Shown here one piece after another: positions 1 through 6,629 of a stretch of 10,928 nucleotides of DNA (positions are counted from its first letter, which is position 1; each line of letters begins with the position of its first letter). This stretch comes from JAAYHV01 sp035268985 (GTDB lineage Bacteria; Bacillota; Clostridia; Peptostreptococcales; Anaerovoracaceae). The stretch is taken from contig DATFJV010000058.1 in assembly GCA_035268985.1 (NCBI GenBank), positions 1-10,928 on the forward strand, given 5' to 3'. Position numbers and translations under genes: made by a program. The notes under the pieces were generated by a model, which saw nothing but the letters and a program-made list of their open reading frames with translations, had not been told where the DNA came from and did no database searches.

Positions 1-199
1 CTCCCATATTTTTAGGTGCAGTATAAAAGTAAACATCCTTTCTTGTTATGAGTTTTAATACACTTTCTAGTCTAGGACCAGTCACCGGTTCAGCACCAAG
101 CTCAAGCGCTTTTTTATACATTTCTCCATCTGTACCTTTTAATCCAACTTTACCACCCATTCCAGCTACTGGGTTAACTACAAGTCCTACTTTAACCAT
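1..199 (-). CDS. ATP-NAD kinase / AcoX-family protein, N-terminal part (runs off the left edge)
   Basis: The readable N-terminus begins MVKVGLVVNPVAGMGGKVG and continues into a LKGTDG motif. This glycine-rich opening (NP-x-AG-MGG followed by GLKGTDG) is typical of the ATP-NAD kinase / AcoX-like family, in which it forms the nucleotide-binding start of the fold. About 66 codons are present and the remainder lies beyond base 1. The start is well fixed: an AAAGGAGG ribosome binding site sits a few bases upstream of the ATG at 197-199. The stop codon of the upstream membrane-protein gene (202-204) falls inside that site, so the two genes are probably translationally coupled. Members of this group are often not true housekeeping NAD kinases and their substrate is frequently unknown, so a specific reaction is not assigned. 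Family call is fairly sure; function is open. Confidence 0.8.
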   Translation of the reverse strand, partial: MVKVGLVVNPVAGMGGKVGLKGTDGEMYKKALELGAEPVTGPRLESVLKLITRKDVYFYTAPKNMG

Positions 200-201
200 A
201 A

Positions 202-618
202 CTACCTCCTTTGATTAAATAATAAGTCACATACTCCAAAAGTTATATCAACAAAAACAATAGTGCTATACGCTATAAACCAAAGCCACCCCACGGGAAC
301 AGCGCCTGCACTTTCATAATATATATATAAAGTTATGATAATAATAAATATGTATAAAAGAGTTGCTATAATTTCAACATTCAAGTTTTTATAATTTATC
401 TGATTCTCTTTTAACTGTCTGCCTCTTTTTATTATCGTTCTTATAACCAAATCCATAAAAAGACCAAAGGCAATTAATACTGCTAATAGTATTGTCTTTA
501 TTTGATTGTCACCCCAATTAAGTATAGCGTTTTTATTTGAAAATATTATAACCATAACGATTGCAACCGCTGCCCAACTTAAAGTTTTTGTTACCCCCAA
601 TTTAGTTAATTTATTCAT
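202..618 (-). CDS. Four-helix integral membrane protein of unknown function
   Basis: A 138-residue protein with four hydrophobic stretches at about 12-29, 41-60, 82-101 and 107-130. A basic segment (RTIIKRGRQLKENQ) lies between helices 2 and 3 and probably faces the cytoplasm. There is no recognisable catalytic motif. An AGGGA-type ribosome binding site precedes the ATG at 616-618. The TAG stop is only two bases from the start of the ATP-NAD-kinase-family gene and overlaps its ribosome binding site, so the two are co-transcribed and probably coupled. That arrangement is the only clue to function. I do not recognise the family. Confidence 0.75.
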   Translation of the reverse strand: MNKLTKLGVTKTLSWAAVAIVMVIIFSNKNAILNWGDNQIKTILLAVLIAFGLFMDLVIRTIIKRGRQLKENQINYKNLNVEIIATLLYIFIIIITLYIYYESAGAVPVGWLWFIAYSTIVFVDITFGVCDLLFNQRR

Positions 619-679
619 AATCTTCCCTAATCCAATCTTTGAATTTCAGATACTTTTTAAGTATTTTTAATGACGCCAC

Positions 680-707
680 TAAATAGATACCAATGCTTAT
701 TAGTCAA
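680..707 (-). promoter_or_regulatory. Possible sigma-A promoter for the membrane protein / ATP-NAD-kinase-family pair
   Basis: On the minus strand TTGACT (702-707) is followed after 16 bases by TATTTA (680-685). The -35 is good and the -10 is poor. It lies about 60 bases upstream of the ATG at 618, a sensible place for the promoter of this two-gene unit. Confidence 0.3.
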
Positions 708-774
708 CAACTCTAAAAATGCTATAAAATGAACCCACCTTTATACTATAAAAGACTGTAAAACAACTAAATTT

Positions 775-932
775 TCATAAACCCATATTATCATTCGCTT
801 CATGATAGAAGTTGTAACAGCCACCATAATTAGTAGCTAAAGTTTTTTCTCCGACTCTTTAAAATAATATTTAACTATTCCCACTCTACCTAGAATATAC
901 CCCTCTTTTACCCTATCTTCAAGGAATTTCTT
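775..932 (-). pseudogene. Possible decayed reading frame
   Basis: One minus-strand frame (932 down to the TAG at 837-839) reads a charged, protein-like stretch that includes EDRVKEGYILGRVGIVKYYF and ends in FKESEKKL. Directly across the run of six A's near its end, a neighbouring frame continues with TLATNYGGCYNFYHEANDN up to a TGA at 775-777. Adding one A to that run would join the two into about 52 codons. An in-frame TAA (933-935) stands just upstream and no start with a ribosome binding site is visible. No family is recognised. It may be a gene remnant or chance; the composition is suggestive only. Confidence 0.18.
894..922 (-). promoter_or_regulatory. Possible sigma-A promoter within the long intergenic stretch
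   Basis: Minus strand: TTGAAG (917-922), a 17-base spacer, then TATATT (894-899). The spacing is ideal and both hexamers are four to five matches to consensus. Transcription would begin near 887 and run toward the membrane protein gene at 618, giving a leader of about 270 bases. It could alternatively drive a small RNA. Confidence 0.35.
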
Positions 933-1048
933 TTATTTTTCATACTTAAGGGTCAATAATTTTAAAAGTTTTTTGATAATAATACCGTAATATCGTCTAT
1001 ATATATCGTGCCTCTATATACTAAAACAAGTTTAAATATTTGTTAAAT

Positions 1049-1080
1049 AAAAAAAGAAGCCACTTATTAATAAAGCAACT
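1049..1080 (-). terminator. Rho-independent terminator of the small membrane protein gene
   Basis: On the minus strand the 8-base arms AGTTGCTT and AAGTGGCT (1073-1080 and 1058-1065) pair with three G-U pairs around a 7-base loop. They are followed by TCTTTTTTT. The hairpin starts 8 bases after the stop codon of the gene ending at 1089. Confidence 0.6.
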
Positions 1081-1088
1081 CCCTATAA

Positions 1089-1433
1089 TCAATATTTATT
1101 CTTTTGGTAAACAAATTTACCATGTATGAAAAAGAGTATTCCTGATATTAGAAATGGAGAACTTATTATAACTGATGCCATTATTCTATTCGATCCAGAA
1201 GTTAGGTATATAAAAGCCATGAATATTAGTGAACATATAATTAATATTACTCCACCTATCTTTGGTTTAATCCAAGCAATCAAAAAGCTTATAGCTAATA
1301 CCCCTGCACCTATAGCTACAAGTATCCCTTCAATCTTTATATTCCCTTGATCAAAAGAATATTCTCCTATTACCATCATAAGCAAAAATGCCACAGCCAA
1401 AGTGGATATAGCTCTTGCAATCCATTTAACCAT
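1089..1433 (-). CDS. Small four-helix membrane protein, DUF7670-like
   Basis: With the start at MVKWIARAIS this is a 114-residue protein with four hydrophobic stretches separated by short polar turns. The layout resembles the small DUF7670-type bacterial membrane proteins: an N-terminal (K)W-IAR helix, an IAW-KPKIGG turn in the middle, and a final SPFLISGILFF helix. That resemblance is from memory of the pattern, not a search. An upstream ATG at 1475 would add 14 residues, but it has no ribosome binding site and lies upstream of the transcription start predicted from the extended -10 at 1456-1464. The ATG at 1431-1433 is preceded by AGGGTGGTG. The gene forms its own short transcription unit with promoter and terminator. 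No function is known. Confidence 0.7.
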   Translation of the reverse strand: MVKWIARAISTLAVAFLLMMVIGEYSFDQGNIKIEGILVAIGAGVLAISFLIAWIKPKIGGVILIICSLIFMAFIYLTSGSNRIMASVIISSPFLISGILFFIHGKFVYQKNKY

Positions 1434-1455
1434 TATTCTCACCACCCTTTTATTA

Positions 1456-1464
1456 ATTATATCA
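1456..1464 (-). promoter_or_regulatory. Extended -10 promoter for the small membrane protein gene
   Basis: The minus strand reads TGATATAAT, a perfect -10 (1456-1461) with the TG extension one base upstream. No good -35 is present, which is usual for extended -10 promoters. The predicted start near 1449 leaves a 16-base leader holding only the ribosome binding site, and this decides the start codon at 1433. Confidence 0.6.
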
Positions 1465-1488
1465 TAATTATGCATAAATATATATTAA

Positions 1489-1523
1489 AATGACCTTCTT
1501 AGCGTTTTGCTAAAAAAGTCATT
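1489..1523 (-). terminator. Terminator hairpin at the end of the lysA operon
   Basis: A 15-base stem without mismatches (two G-U pairs on the minus strand) and a 5-base loop. The minus-strand arms start AATGACTTTTTTAGC and end GCTAAGAAGGTCATT. It lies about 35 bases after the lysA stop. The downstream tract is TTAATATATATT rather than a pure U run, so it may slow or process as much as terminate. It separates the operon from the next promoter at 1456. Confidence 0.6.
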
Positions 1524-1557
1524 AAAATTGATTTATATTAATAAAGAGAAATGGAAA

Positions 1558-2856
1558 CTATACATCACAACAACACATTTCTTCGTATGATTGTCTTCTT
1601 ACACCAATATAACTTTTGCCTTTGCTCAACATTATAGTAGGTAACTTCCTAAGTCTATTATAATTTGATGCCATTGAATAGTTATATGCTCCTGTTGTGC
1701 ATACAGCTACTATGTCATCCCTTGTTACACTATTTGGTACTATCACATTTTCCTGTATTATGTCACCGCTTTCGCAACACCTTCCTACTATAGAACACCC
1801 AAAATCGCTCTCTTCATTCATTTTATTTGCAACATAACAAGTATACTCTGATCCATAAAGTGCAAATCTGGGATTATCGGGCATACCGCCATCAACTGAA
1901 AGATAATTTTTATATCCCTGAATTTTTTTTACCGTTCCGGCCTTATATAAAGTCATTCCAGCATCTGCAATGATACTTCTGCCTGGCTCCATATGGATTT
2001 GAGGCATTTCAATTCCATACTTATTAATGTTTGTTTTAACTACTTTAGCTACTTCACCAATTTGGGCATAAATATCAATATCAGGGTCTAATTCCGTGTA
2101 CTTAACACCGTAACCGCCGCCTAAATCCAATATCTCCGTTACCAGTCCATATTTATTATGCATTTCAAAAATAAATTTAATCATTATTTCTGCTCCGCGT
2201 TCAAATACTTCTTCTGCAAATATCTGAGAACCTAAATGACAATGGAAGCCTTGAAGGTCTATATATTTCTCTTTAAGTGTATTAGCAGTTATTTCTTCTG
2301 CTTGTCCCGTTTCAATGGCACTACCAAATTTAGAATCAACTTTCCCCGTTGAAACCGCTTCATATGTATGCGTATCAATCCCCGGAGTAAGTCTCAATAA
2401 AACTTTCTGTTTAACTTTTCTTTTTTCAGCTTCTTTCGCTATTGATTTTATTTCTTCTATATTATCCGCAACAAAATATCCTATACCATTTTCAATAGCA
2501 TAAATTATGTCTTCATCAGTCTTGTTATTGCTGTGGAAAAAGGCATTAGAAAGATCAAATCCCGCTTGTAGTGCTGTATATATTTCTCCTGAAGACACCA
2601 CATCAATACCCATATTTTCTTCTCTCATTATTTCATATATACGTTTAAAGCAGTTTGCTTTACTAGCATAAAGCGGTCCGCCAAGTCCATTAAAATGATC
2701 ATCAAAAGCTTTTTTGTAGATATTACACTTTTCTCTTAATTTATCTTCATCCAATAAATAGAGAGGTGTTCCGTATTTCTTAGCAAGTTCAATTGTATTT
2801 TGACCAGCAAAAAGTAGCTGTCCTTCTTCAGAAACTTTAATGTTATCGCAAATCAT
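1558..2856 (-). CDS. lysA: Diaminopimelate decarboxylase
   Basis: Converts meso-2,6-diaminopimelate to L-lysine and CO2 using PLP, in the cytoplasm. At 432 residues it matches the family length. Visible motifs of the fold-type III PLP enzyme: YASKAN with the PLP-binding lysine at K66; GFHCHLGSQ at 203-211; DLGGGYG at 244-250 for phosphate binding; EPGRS at 290-294; the C-terminal barrel with CESGD at 361-365, whose cysteine reaches the partner active site; and GAYNYSM at 389-395. An AAGGAG ribosome binding site precedes the ATG. It is the last gene of the five-gene operon, 17 bases after the DUF805 gene. No earlier lysine-biosynthesis genes are here. Its partners are a permease and peptidases, so it may act on imported or recycled DAP instead of de novo DAP. 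The enzyme call is firm; the catabolic role is inferred. Confidence 0.95.
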   Translation of the reverse strand: MICDNIKVSEEGQLLFAGQNTIELAKKYGTPLYLLDEDKLREKCNIYKKAFDDHFNGLGGPLYASKANCFKRIYEIMREENMGIDVVSSGEIYTALQAGFDLSNAFFHSNNKTDEDIIYAIENGIGYFVADNIEEIKSIAKEAEKRKVKQKVLLRLTPGIDTHTYEAVSTGKVDSKFGSAIETGQAEEITANTLKEKYIDLQGFHCHLGSQIFAEEVFERGAEIMIKFIFEMHNKYGLVTEILDLGGGYGVKYTELDPDIDIYAQIGEVAKVVKTNINKYGIEMPQIHMEPGRSIIADAGMTLYKAGTVKKIQGYKNYLSVDGGMPDNPRFALYGSEYTCYVANKMNEESDFGCSIVGRCCESGDIIQENVIVPNSVTRDDIVAVCTTGAYNYSMASNYNRLRKLPTIMLSKGKSYIGVRRQSYEEMCCCDV

Positions 2857-2873
2857 TTTATATTTCTCCTTAG

Positions 2874-3257
2874 TTATAGTCTTGTGTTCAATAATGGTAT
2901 TTTCTTTTGTTCTTTTGCTTTACTTTTTTGCTCAAAATATTCGTCATCTTTGGTCTGCTGGATTGTTTCCACAAATATGCAAAGCCATCCTGCAACAGGA
3001 ATTACTATTAATAAAATGAACCATGTTTTTCTTCCCACATCGTGCAATCTTCTAGTAGTTGCTGTTAAGTAAGGCACTAACATTGCACCTACAAATACTA
3101 AAGGAAGGAAATTCAAGAATGGAATCTTGGCCCCGAACCAAAGTAGTGCTGAAATTATTAAGAGTATTGTAAGAAGCCCACTCCAATAATCATGTCTACT
3201 CATAGTTCCCTTTATATTATTCCAGTTTTTTAAATAGTCTAAATAATAATCCAACAT
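2874..3257 (-). CDS. DUF805 family membrane protein
   Basis: A 127-residue protein with three hydrophobic stretches at about 27-42, 48-64 and 79-97. It carries the DUF805 signature: an N-terminal NWNNIKGTMSRHDYW segment (aromatic-rich, then R-x-x-YW at the first helix) and the conserved ATTRRLHDVGRKTWF motif at 66-80 before the last helix. The C-terminal 30 residues are charged and lysine-rich. The function of DUF805 proteins is not established. An AGGAG site sits before the ATG. The gene starts 10 bases after the dipeptidase stop codon and ends 17 bases before lysA, so it is firmly embedded in the operon. A role as a small partner for the transporter or for membrane-associated processing is possible but only a guess. 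Confidence 0.85.
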   Translation of the reverse strand: MLDYYLDYLKNWNNIKGTMSRHDYWSGLLTILLIISALLWFGAKIPFLNFLPLVFVGAMLVPYLTATTRRLHDVGRKTWFILLIVIPVAGWLCIFVETIQQTKDDEYFEQKSKAKEQKKIPLLNTRL

Positions 3258-3267
3258 ATCTTTTCTC

Positions 3268-3846
3268 CTATATTTGAAAATCCATAAATGGTGTGGGTTC
3301 AGTACTTACGTCATAAAAATGCCACCATTCGTTTTCATAGCCTTCAAAGCCCACACTTTCCATTACCTCTTTCATGTAGGTAGCATTTTTTCGCCTTACA
3401 GGCGTACTTAAATTGCTTTTTAGTGAAGATTTTTCTGACATGTCATCGAATTCAGAAGGCATTTTAATATCATTACCATACATATCAGTTAGGGTTATAT
3501 CGACACATAAACCATTCATATGAGTAGGTCTAAACTTTTTTATCTTGCTCATGTCCGGAGGTCTTGCCACAAATTCATCATTAGGCATAACTTCCCAAAA
3601 TTTTGCTTGAGCACTGATAGGTCTATATGCATCCCAAATCTTAACTTTGTATCCATTTCTTTTAAATATATTTCTTGCTTTTATTAGAATTTCAGCGGTA
3701 TGCTTATCTATCCAACATTCATTAGAATTGTATATTATATGCCCTGTAAAATTATTGGCTTTTGCATACTTTAAATCTACAATAAAGTCGTCATCGACAT
3801 CAAAAAGCTTGATTAAATTTCCTTGATCATAAACTGTTCTGTCCAT
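3268..3846 (-). CDS. D-alanyl-D-alanine dipeptidase, VanX/DdpX type (peptidase M15D)
   Basis: A zinc dipeptidase expected to split D-Ala-D-Ala or related D-amino-acid dipeptides. From the start MDRTVYDQGN it has 192 residues, usual for the family. The active-site map fits VanX: YAKANNFTG near 27-35; DAYRP at 72-76 with the conserved arginine R75; zinc ligands H109 and D116 in THMNGLCVDITL; and the catalytic glutamate E173 with ligand H176 in EWWHFYD. No signal peptide is seen, so it acts in the cytoplasm. An upstream in-frame ATG at 3912 would add 22 residues that merely translate the end of the preceding gene. The ATG at 3844-3846 has a GGGAG site and shares one base with the upstream TAA (TAATG), which implies translational coupling. 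The setting is catabolic, with no vanH or vanA ligase nearby, so resistance is unlikely. Confidence 0.88.
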   Translation of the reverse strand: MDRTVYDQGNLIKLFDVDDDFIVDLKYAKANNFTGHIIYNSNECWIDKHTAEILIKARNIFKRNGYKVKIWDAYRPISAQAKFWEVMPNDEFVARPPDMSKIKKFRPTHMNGLCVDITLTDMYGNDIKMPSEFDDMSEKSSLKSNLSTPVRRKNATYMKEVMESVGFEGYENEWWHFYDVSTEPTPFMDFQI

Positions 3847-5033
3847 TAGTTCTCCCTTTTGAGTAAAGAAATCACATTTTCCAGCTGTAGCTTTACTCCT
3901 AGCATTAGACACTCTTCATCGATTTTAAACTTGGGGTTATGTAAATCTACCCTTTCACCATTGCTTTCATCATAGCAACCTAGGTGGAAATAGCATGACG
4001 GCTTTTCCATTGCAAAATATGAAAAATCCTCACAGCTTAAATCAGGAAAACTCTCTAAATGCACATTCGCATCCCCCAGTAGTTTTTTTGCATTCTTTTC
4101 GACTATTTTAGTTATTTTATCATCGTTAATTAATGATCCATAACTTTCTATAACATCAAAGTCTACTGTTGCACCCATAGCTTCGGCTAAGTTTACGCTT
4201 ATAGATTTTATGTTTTCTCTCACATGTAATCTCGTCTCTTGATCTAAAGTTCTTATTATACCCTTTAGTTTTGTTTTATCTGCTATTTGGTTTCGAACAG
4301 TTCCACCCTTAATAGTACCAAATGTACATAACGCTGAGTTAAGAGGGGATACTTTTCTACTAACTACAGTTTGGATAGAGTTGATTATATTTGCAGCTAT
4401 AGTCACTGTATCAACACCCTCCTCCGGATGTGCTCCGTGGGAACTTTTCCCGTTTATTGTTAAATCAATCATATCTGAAGCAGCATACATCTTACCGTAT
4501 TTGATTCCCACTATTCCAGTATCGTATAGAGGTTCTACATGAAGTCCTAAAACGTAATCCACTGTAGGATTTTCCATGCATCCATCTTCTATCATTCTCT
4601 TCGCACCTCCTATAGATTCCTCTGCAGGTTGAAAAAAGAATTTTACATTACCCTTCAATTGTTCTTTCATTAGATTTGCTACTTTAGCTGTGATTAGGAG
4701 TATTGCCACATGGGCATCATGCCCACACGCGTGCATTACACCTTCATTGATTGATGCGTATTCGAGTTCAGTTGTTTCTTCAATCGGCAAAGCATCCATA
4801 TCACCTCTTATTGCTACTGTTTTACCGTCTTTTGCTCCTTTTACTATGGCCACCACACCTGTATCTGCATATCCCGTCTTATATTCGATCCCCCATTCAC
4901 CTAGCTTATGGCAGATATACTGAGAAGTCTCTTTTTCTTGTTCAGACAACTCCGGATTTTTATGAATATGTCTTCTTACTTCAATTATTTCATTATTCAA
5001 GTTATATTCTTCAATTAGATTTTCTAAATTCAT
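3846..5033 (-). CDS. M20 family metal-dependent amidohydrolase (HipO/AbgB-like)
   Basis: A cytoplasmic two-metal amidase of the M20D group, which removes acyl or aminoacyl groups from amino acids (hippurate, N-acetyl-DAP, p-aminobenzoyl-glutamate and indole-acetyl-amino-acid hydrolases belong here). From MNLENLIEEY it has 395 residues, typical length. Visible motifs: RRHIHKNPELS near 20-30; GDMDALPIEE at 77-86; HACGHDAH at 101-108 with metal ligands C103 and H105; QPAEE at 135-139; HGAHPEEGVD at 199-208 in the dimerisation domain; DLSCEDFSYF near 331-340; and the last ligand in LHNPKF at 364-369. An ATG 12 bases upstream (5045) lacks a ribosome binding site, whereas GGAG is well placed before the ATG at 5031-5033. 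The exact substrate cannot be read from sequence. With lysA and dapF nearby, an N-acyl-DAP or DAP-peptide is an attractive guess. Confidence 0.88.
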   Translation of the reverse strand: MNLENLIEEYNLNNEIIEVRRHIHKNPELSEQEKETSQYICHKLGEWGIEYKTGYADTGVVAIVKGAKDGKTVAIRGDMDALPIEETTELEYASINEGVMHACGHDAHVAILLITAKVANLMKEQLKGNVKFFFQPAEESIGGAKRMIEDGCMENPTVDYVLGLHVEPLYDTGIVGIKYGKMYAASDMIDLTINGKSSHGAHPEEGVDTVTIAANIINSIQTVVSRKVSPLNSALCTFGTIKGGTVRNQIADKTKLKGIIRTLDQETRLHVRENIKSISVNLAEAMGATVDFDVIESYGSLINDDKITKIVEKNAKKLLGDANVHLESFPDLSCEDFSYFAMEKPSCYFHLGCYDESNGERVDLHNPKFKIDEECLMLGVKLQLENVISLLKREN

Positions 5034-5052
5034 TGATTTCTCCATTAATCAT

Positions 5053-5086
5053 TCTATCAAGTCTTAAAACAATAAGACTTGATAGA
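5053..5086. repeat. Perfect 14-bp intercistronic hairpin between permease and amidohydrolase genes
   Basis: The arms TCTATCAAGTCTTA (5053-5066) and TAAGACTTGATAGA (5073-5086) are exact reverse complements around a 6-base loop. No U tract follows on the minus strand, so it is unlikely to be an efficient terminator. It lies between the permease stop (5098) and the amidohydrolase start (5033), about 20 bases before the latter. A role in mRNA processing, 3'-end protection of the permease message or differential expression within the operon is more likely. Confidence 0.75.
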
Positions 5087-5097
5087 TAAATTAGTTT

Positions 5098-6501
5098 TTA
5101 GTAACCTATTACTGTGGCAATCCCTAGCATAGCCATCTGACTTGCTAATAGAATTAGGCAAAGTGGTGTAAACCACCTGTACCATTTTTCTAGTTTAATT
5201 CCGCCTAAACCGCAAATGATTACGATATCAGCTGTAGGCCAGAAGATGTTTGATAACCCATCACCAAACTGGAATGCAAGTACTGCTGTTTGACGTGATA
5301 CCCCAATGATATCAGATAACTGAGCCATAATAGGCATAGTAGCAACAGCCTGCCCTGAGCCAGATGGAATGAAGAAGTTAAGCATAGTTTGAACTAGTAA
5401 CATCAACTGAGCTGATACACTTGCAGGTGCATTTCTTAGCACATTAGATAAGTGGAATATAACTGTATCCATGATCATTGCATCGTTCATTACTACTACG
5501 ATACCCTTAGCTACACCAGTTAAGATGCATCCCCAAACTACTGTTTTAGCACTGTCAATAAATTCGGCTACCCATTTATTGGGCGACCACTTTTTTATAA
5601 AGGCTGCTGCCATTGACATTATTAGGAATAGTGCACATAGTTCTGCGTATCCCCAACCCCATTTCATTAGACCAAACATAAGGATTACTAAAGTTAGTAA
5701 GATATCTAGGATTACTAACCCATCTGATTTTGTGAAATCATAAGAATCTAAGTCTCCTTCAGAGAATTCGTGAATTGATCTTTCCCCTGCTACGACTGAT
5801 AATTCAGGATTTTTTTCTAACTTCTTAGCATATCTAAGTACATAAACAATTGAAATTGACATGAATAATGCTAGACAAATAAATCTAAATCCTGTTCCTG
5901 AGTATAGCGGAACTTGAGCAACATTCTGCGCTACACCTACTGTATAAGGATTGAAAGTAGCACCCATAAAACCGACGAATTCACCTACTGCAATTACTGC
6001 AAAACCAAACATTGCGTCATAACCCATTGCAATTCCAAGCCCAATAATTAGTGGATAGAATCCATAGAATTCACTAGCCATACCAAAGATTGATCCACCT
6101 AGACCAAATAATATCATCAATACCGGTACCAGTATTAGACCTTTGTGGCCGAGCCGCCTAAGTAGGGTTCCTATCCCCGAGTGGAATGCCCCAGTTTTTA
6201 CCATTACTCCGAAAGTACCACAACAGCATAAAATTACAAAGATAATGTCTGCAGCTTCTACACAACCTCTATAAAAAGCTGCGAATAAACCTAAAAATCC
6301 TGTTGGTGTTACTTCTGACTTATCAACTTCGTGATAAGTTCCGTCAATAGCTACGCTTTTAACTGTGTAGCCAACATTCTGCTCCTGATAGTCATATGTA
6401 CCTGAAGGTATTATCCATGACATAATCGCCATTATTAATACTACTGCAGCTACTATAATTAAGGTATCAGGCATATTAAACTTTTTCTTTTCATTTTCCA
6501 T
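5098..6501 (-). CDS. YfcC-family permease (DcuC / C4-dicarboxylate anaerobic carrier superfamily)
   Basis: A 467-residue polytopic membrane transporter with about a dozen hydrophobic segments. It has the two-fold repeated architecture of YfcC-like carriers: an N-terminal helix ending WIIPSGTYDY (29-38), GLGGSIFGMASEFYGFYPL at about 133-151, FNPYTVGVAQ at 183-192, and in the second half FFIPSGSGQAVATMP followed by FGDGLSNIFWPTAD. The related IPSG and NPYT/GDG-N elements mark the substrate pores of each half. These carriers move small carboxylates, amino acids or peptides. A strong AAAGGAGG site (6509-6516) precedes the ATG. It is the first gene of the operon and follows a -24/-12 promoter. Pairing with an M20 amidohydrolase recalls the AbgT/AbgB arrangement. 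A DAP-containing or N-acylated amino-acid substrate is inferred from the downstream enzymes, not from the permease sequence. Confidence 0.87.
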   Translation of the reverse strand: MENEKKKFNMPDTLIIVAAVVLIMAIMSWIIPSGTYDYQEQNVGYTVKSVAIDGTYHEVDKSEVTPTGFLGLFAAFYRGCVEAADIIFVILCCCGTFGVMVKTGAFHSGIGTLLRRLGHKGLILVPVLMILFGLGGSIFGMASEFYGFYPLIIGLGIAMGYDAMFGFAVIAVGEFVGFMGATFNPYTVGVAQNVAQVPLYSGTGFRFICLALFMSISIVYVLRYAKKLEKNPELSVVAGERSIHEFSEGDLDSYDFTKSDGLVILDILLTLVILMFGLMKWGWGYAELCALFLIMSMAAAFIKKWSPNKWVAEFIDSAKTVVWGCILTGVAKGIVVVMNDAMIMDTVIFHLSNVLRNAPASVSAQLMLLVQTMLNFFIPSGSGQAVATMPIMAQLSDIIGVSRQTAVLAFQFGDGLSNIFWPTADIVIICGLGGIKLEKWYRWFTPLCLILLASQMAMLGIATVIGY

Positions 6502-6547
6502 TGGAAAACCTCCTTTTGATCATTAAACCTTAATTAACAATAATATA

Positions 6548-6563
6548 TGCAATTAATATGCCA
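6548..6563 (-). promoter_or_regulatory. Sigma-54 (-24/-12) promoter of the permease-lysA operon
   Basis: The minus strand reads TGGCATATTAATTGCA, preceded by T. GG (-24, 6561-6562) and GC (-12, 6549-6550) are separated by exactly 10 bases, and the TTGGCA and TTGC blocks match the sigma-54 consensus. The predicted start near 6538 leaves a leader of about 37 bases before the permease ATG. A gene for a sigma-54-dependent activator lies immediately upstream, divergently oriented. Confidence 0.85.
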
Positions 6564-6629
6564 ATTATTTAACACTTTGCTTAAAGGTATTTCAACATAC
6601 TAAAGCGCCCAATGTTTCCGTCTAGTTCT

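Larger units (their letters stand above)
619..1048. other. Long AT-rich intergenic stretch without a convincing intact gene
   Basis: About 430 bases between the 138-residue membrane protein gene and the terminator of the next gene. No open frame of convincing length is present on either strand. It contains two possible minus-strand promoter sites (listed separately) and a run of protein-like codons broken by a shift (listed separately). No tRNA fold, known riboswitch core or repeat array was recognised. It could hold a small RNA transcribed from the 894-922 promoter, but no clear terminator follows. Confidence 0.5.

Noticed and set aside
650..664. Short ATACTT-TTT-AAGTAT hairpin followed by T's on the plus strand
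   Set aside because: The stem is six bases and almost all A-T, and no plus-strand gene precedes it. It is within chance for this composition.
1126..1350. 74-codon plus-strand open frame opposite the small membrane protein gene
   Set aside because: The minus-strand gene has promoter, ribosome binding site and terminator. The plus-strand frame has none of these.
3268..3846. Vancomycin-resistance locus
   Set aside because: Only the dipeptidase resembles a van gene. The ligase, dehydrogenase and two-component system are absent.
3847..3912. Longer N-terminus (22 residues) for the dipeptidase
   Set aside because: These bases encode the end of the amidohydrolase in another frame. The ATG at 3846 has a GGGAG site and a TAATG junction, and gives the usual VanX-type length.
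5034..5045. Upstream ATG for the M20 amidohydrolase
   Set aside because: The GGAG needed for the ATG at 5033 would itself be coding, and the upstream ATG has no ribosome binding site.
4751..5089. 112-codon plus-strand open frame
   Set aside because: It lies opposite the amidohydrolase gene, is leucine/tyrosine-rich without a ribosome binding site and reads as a shadow.
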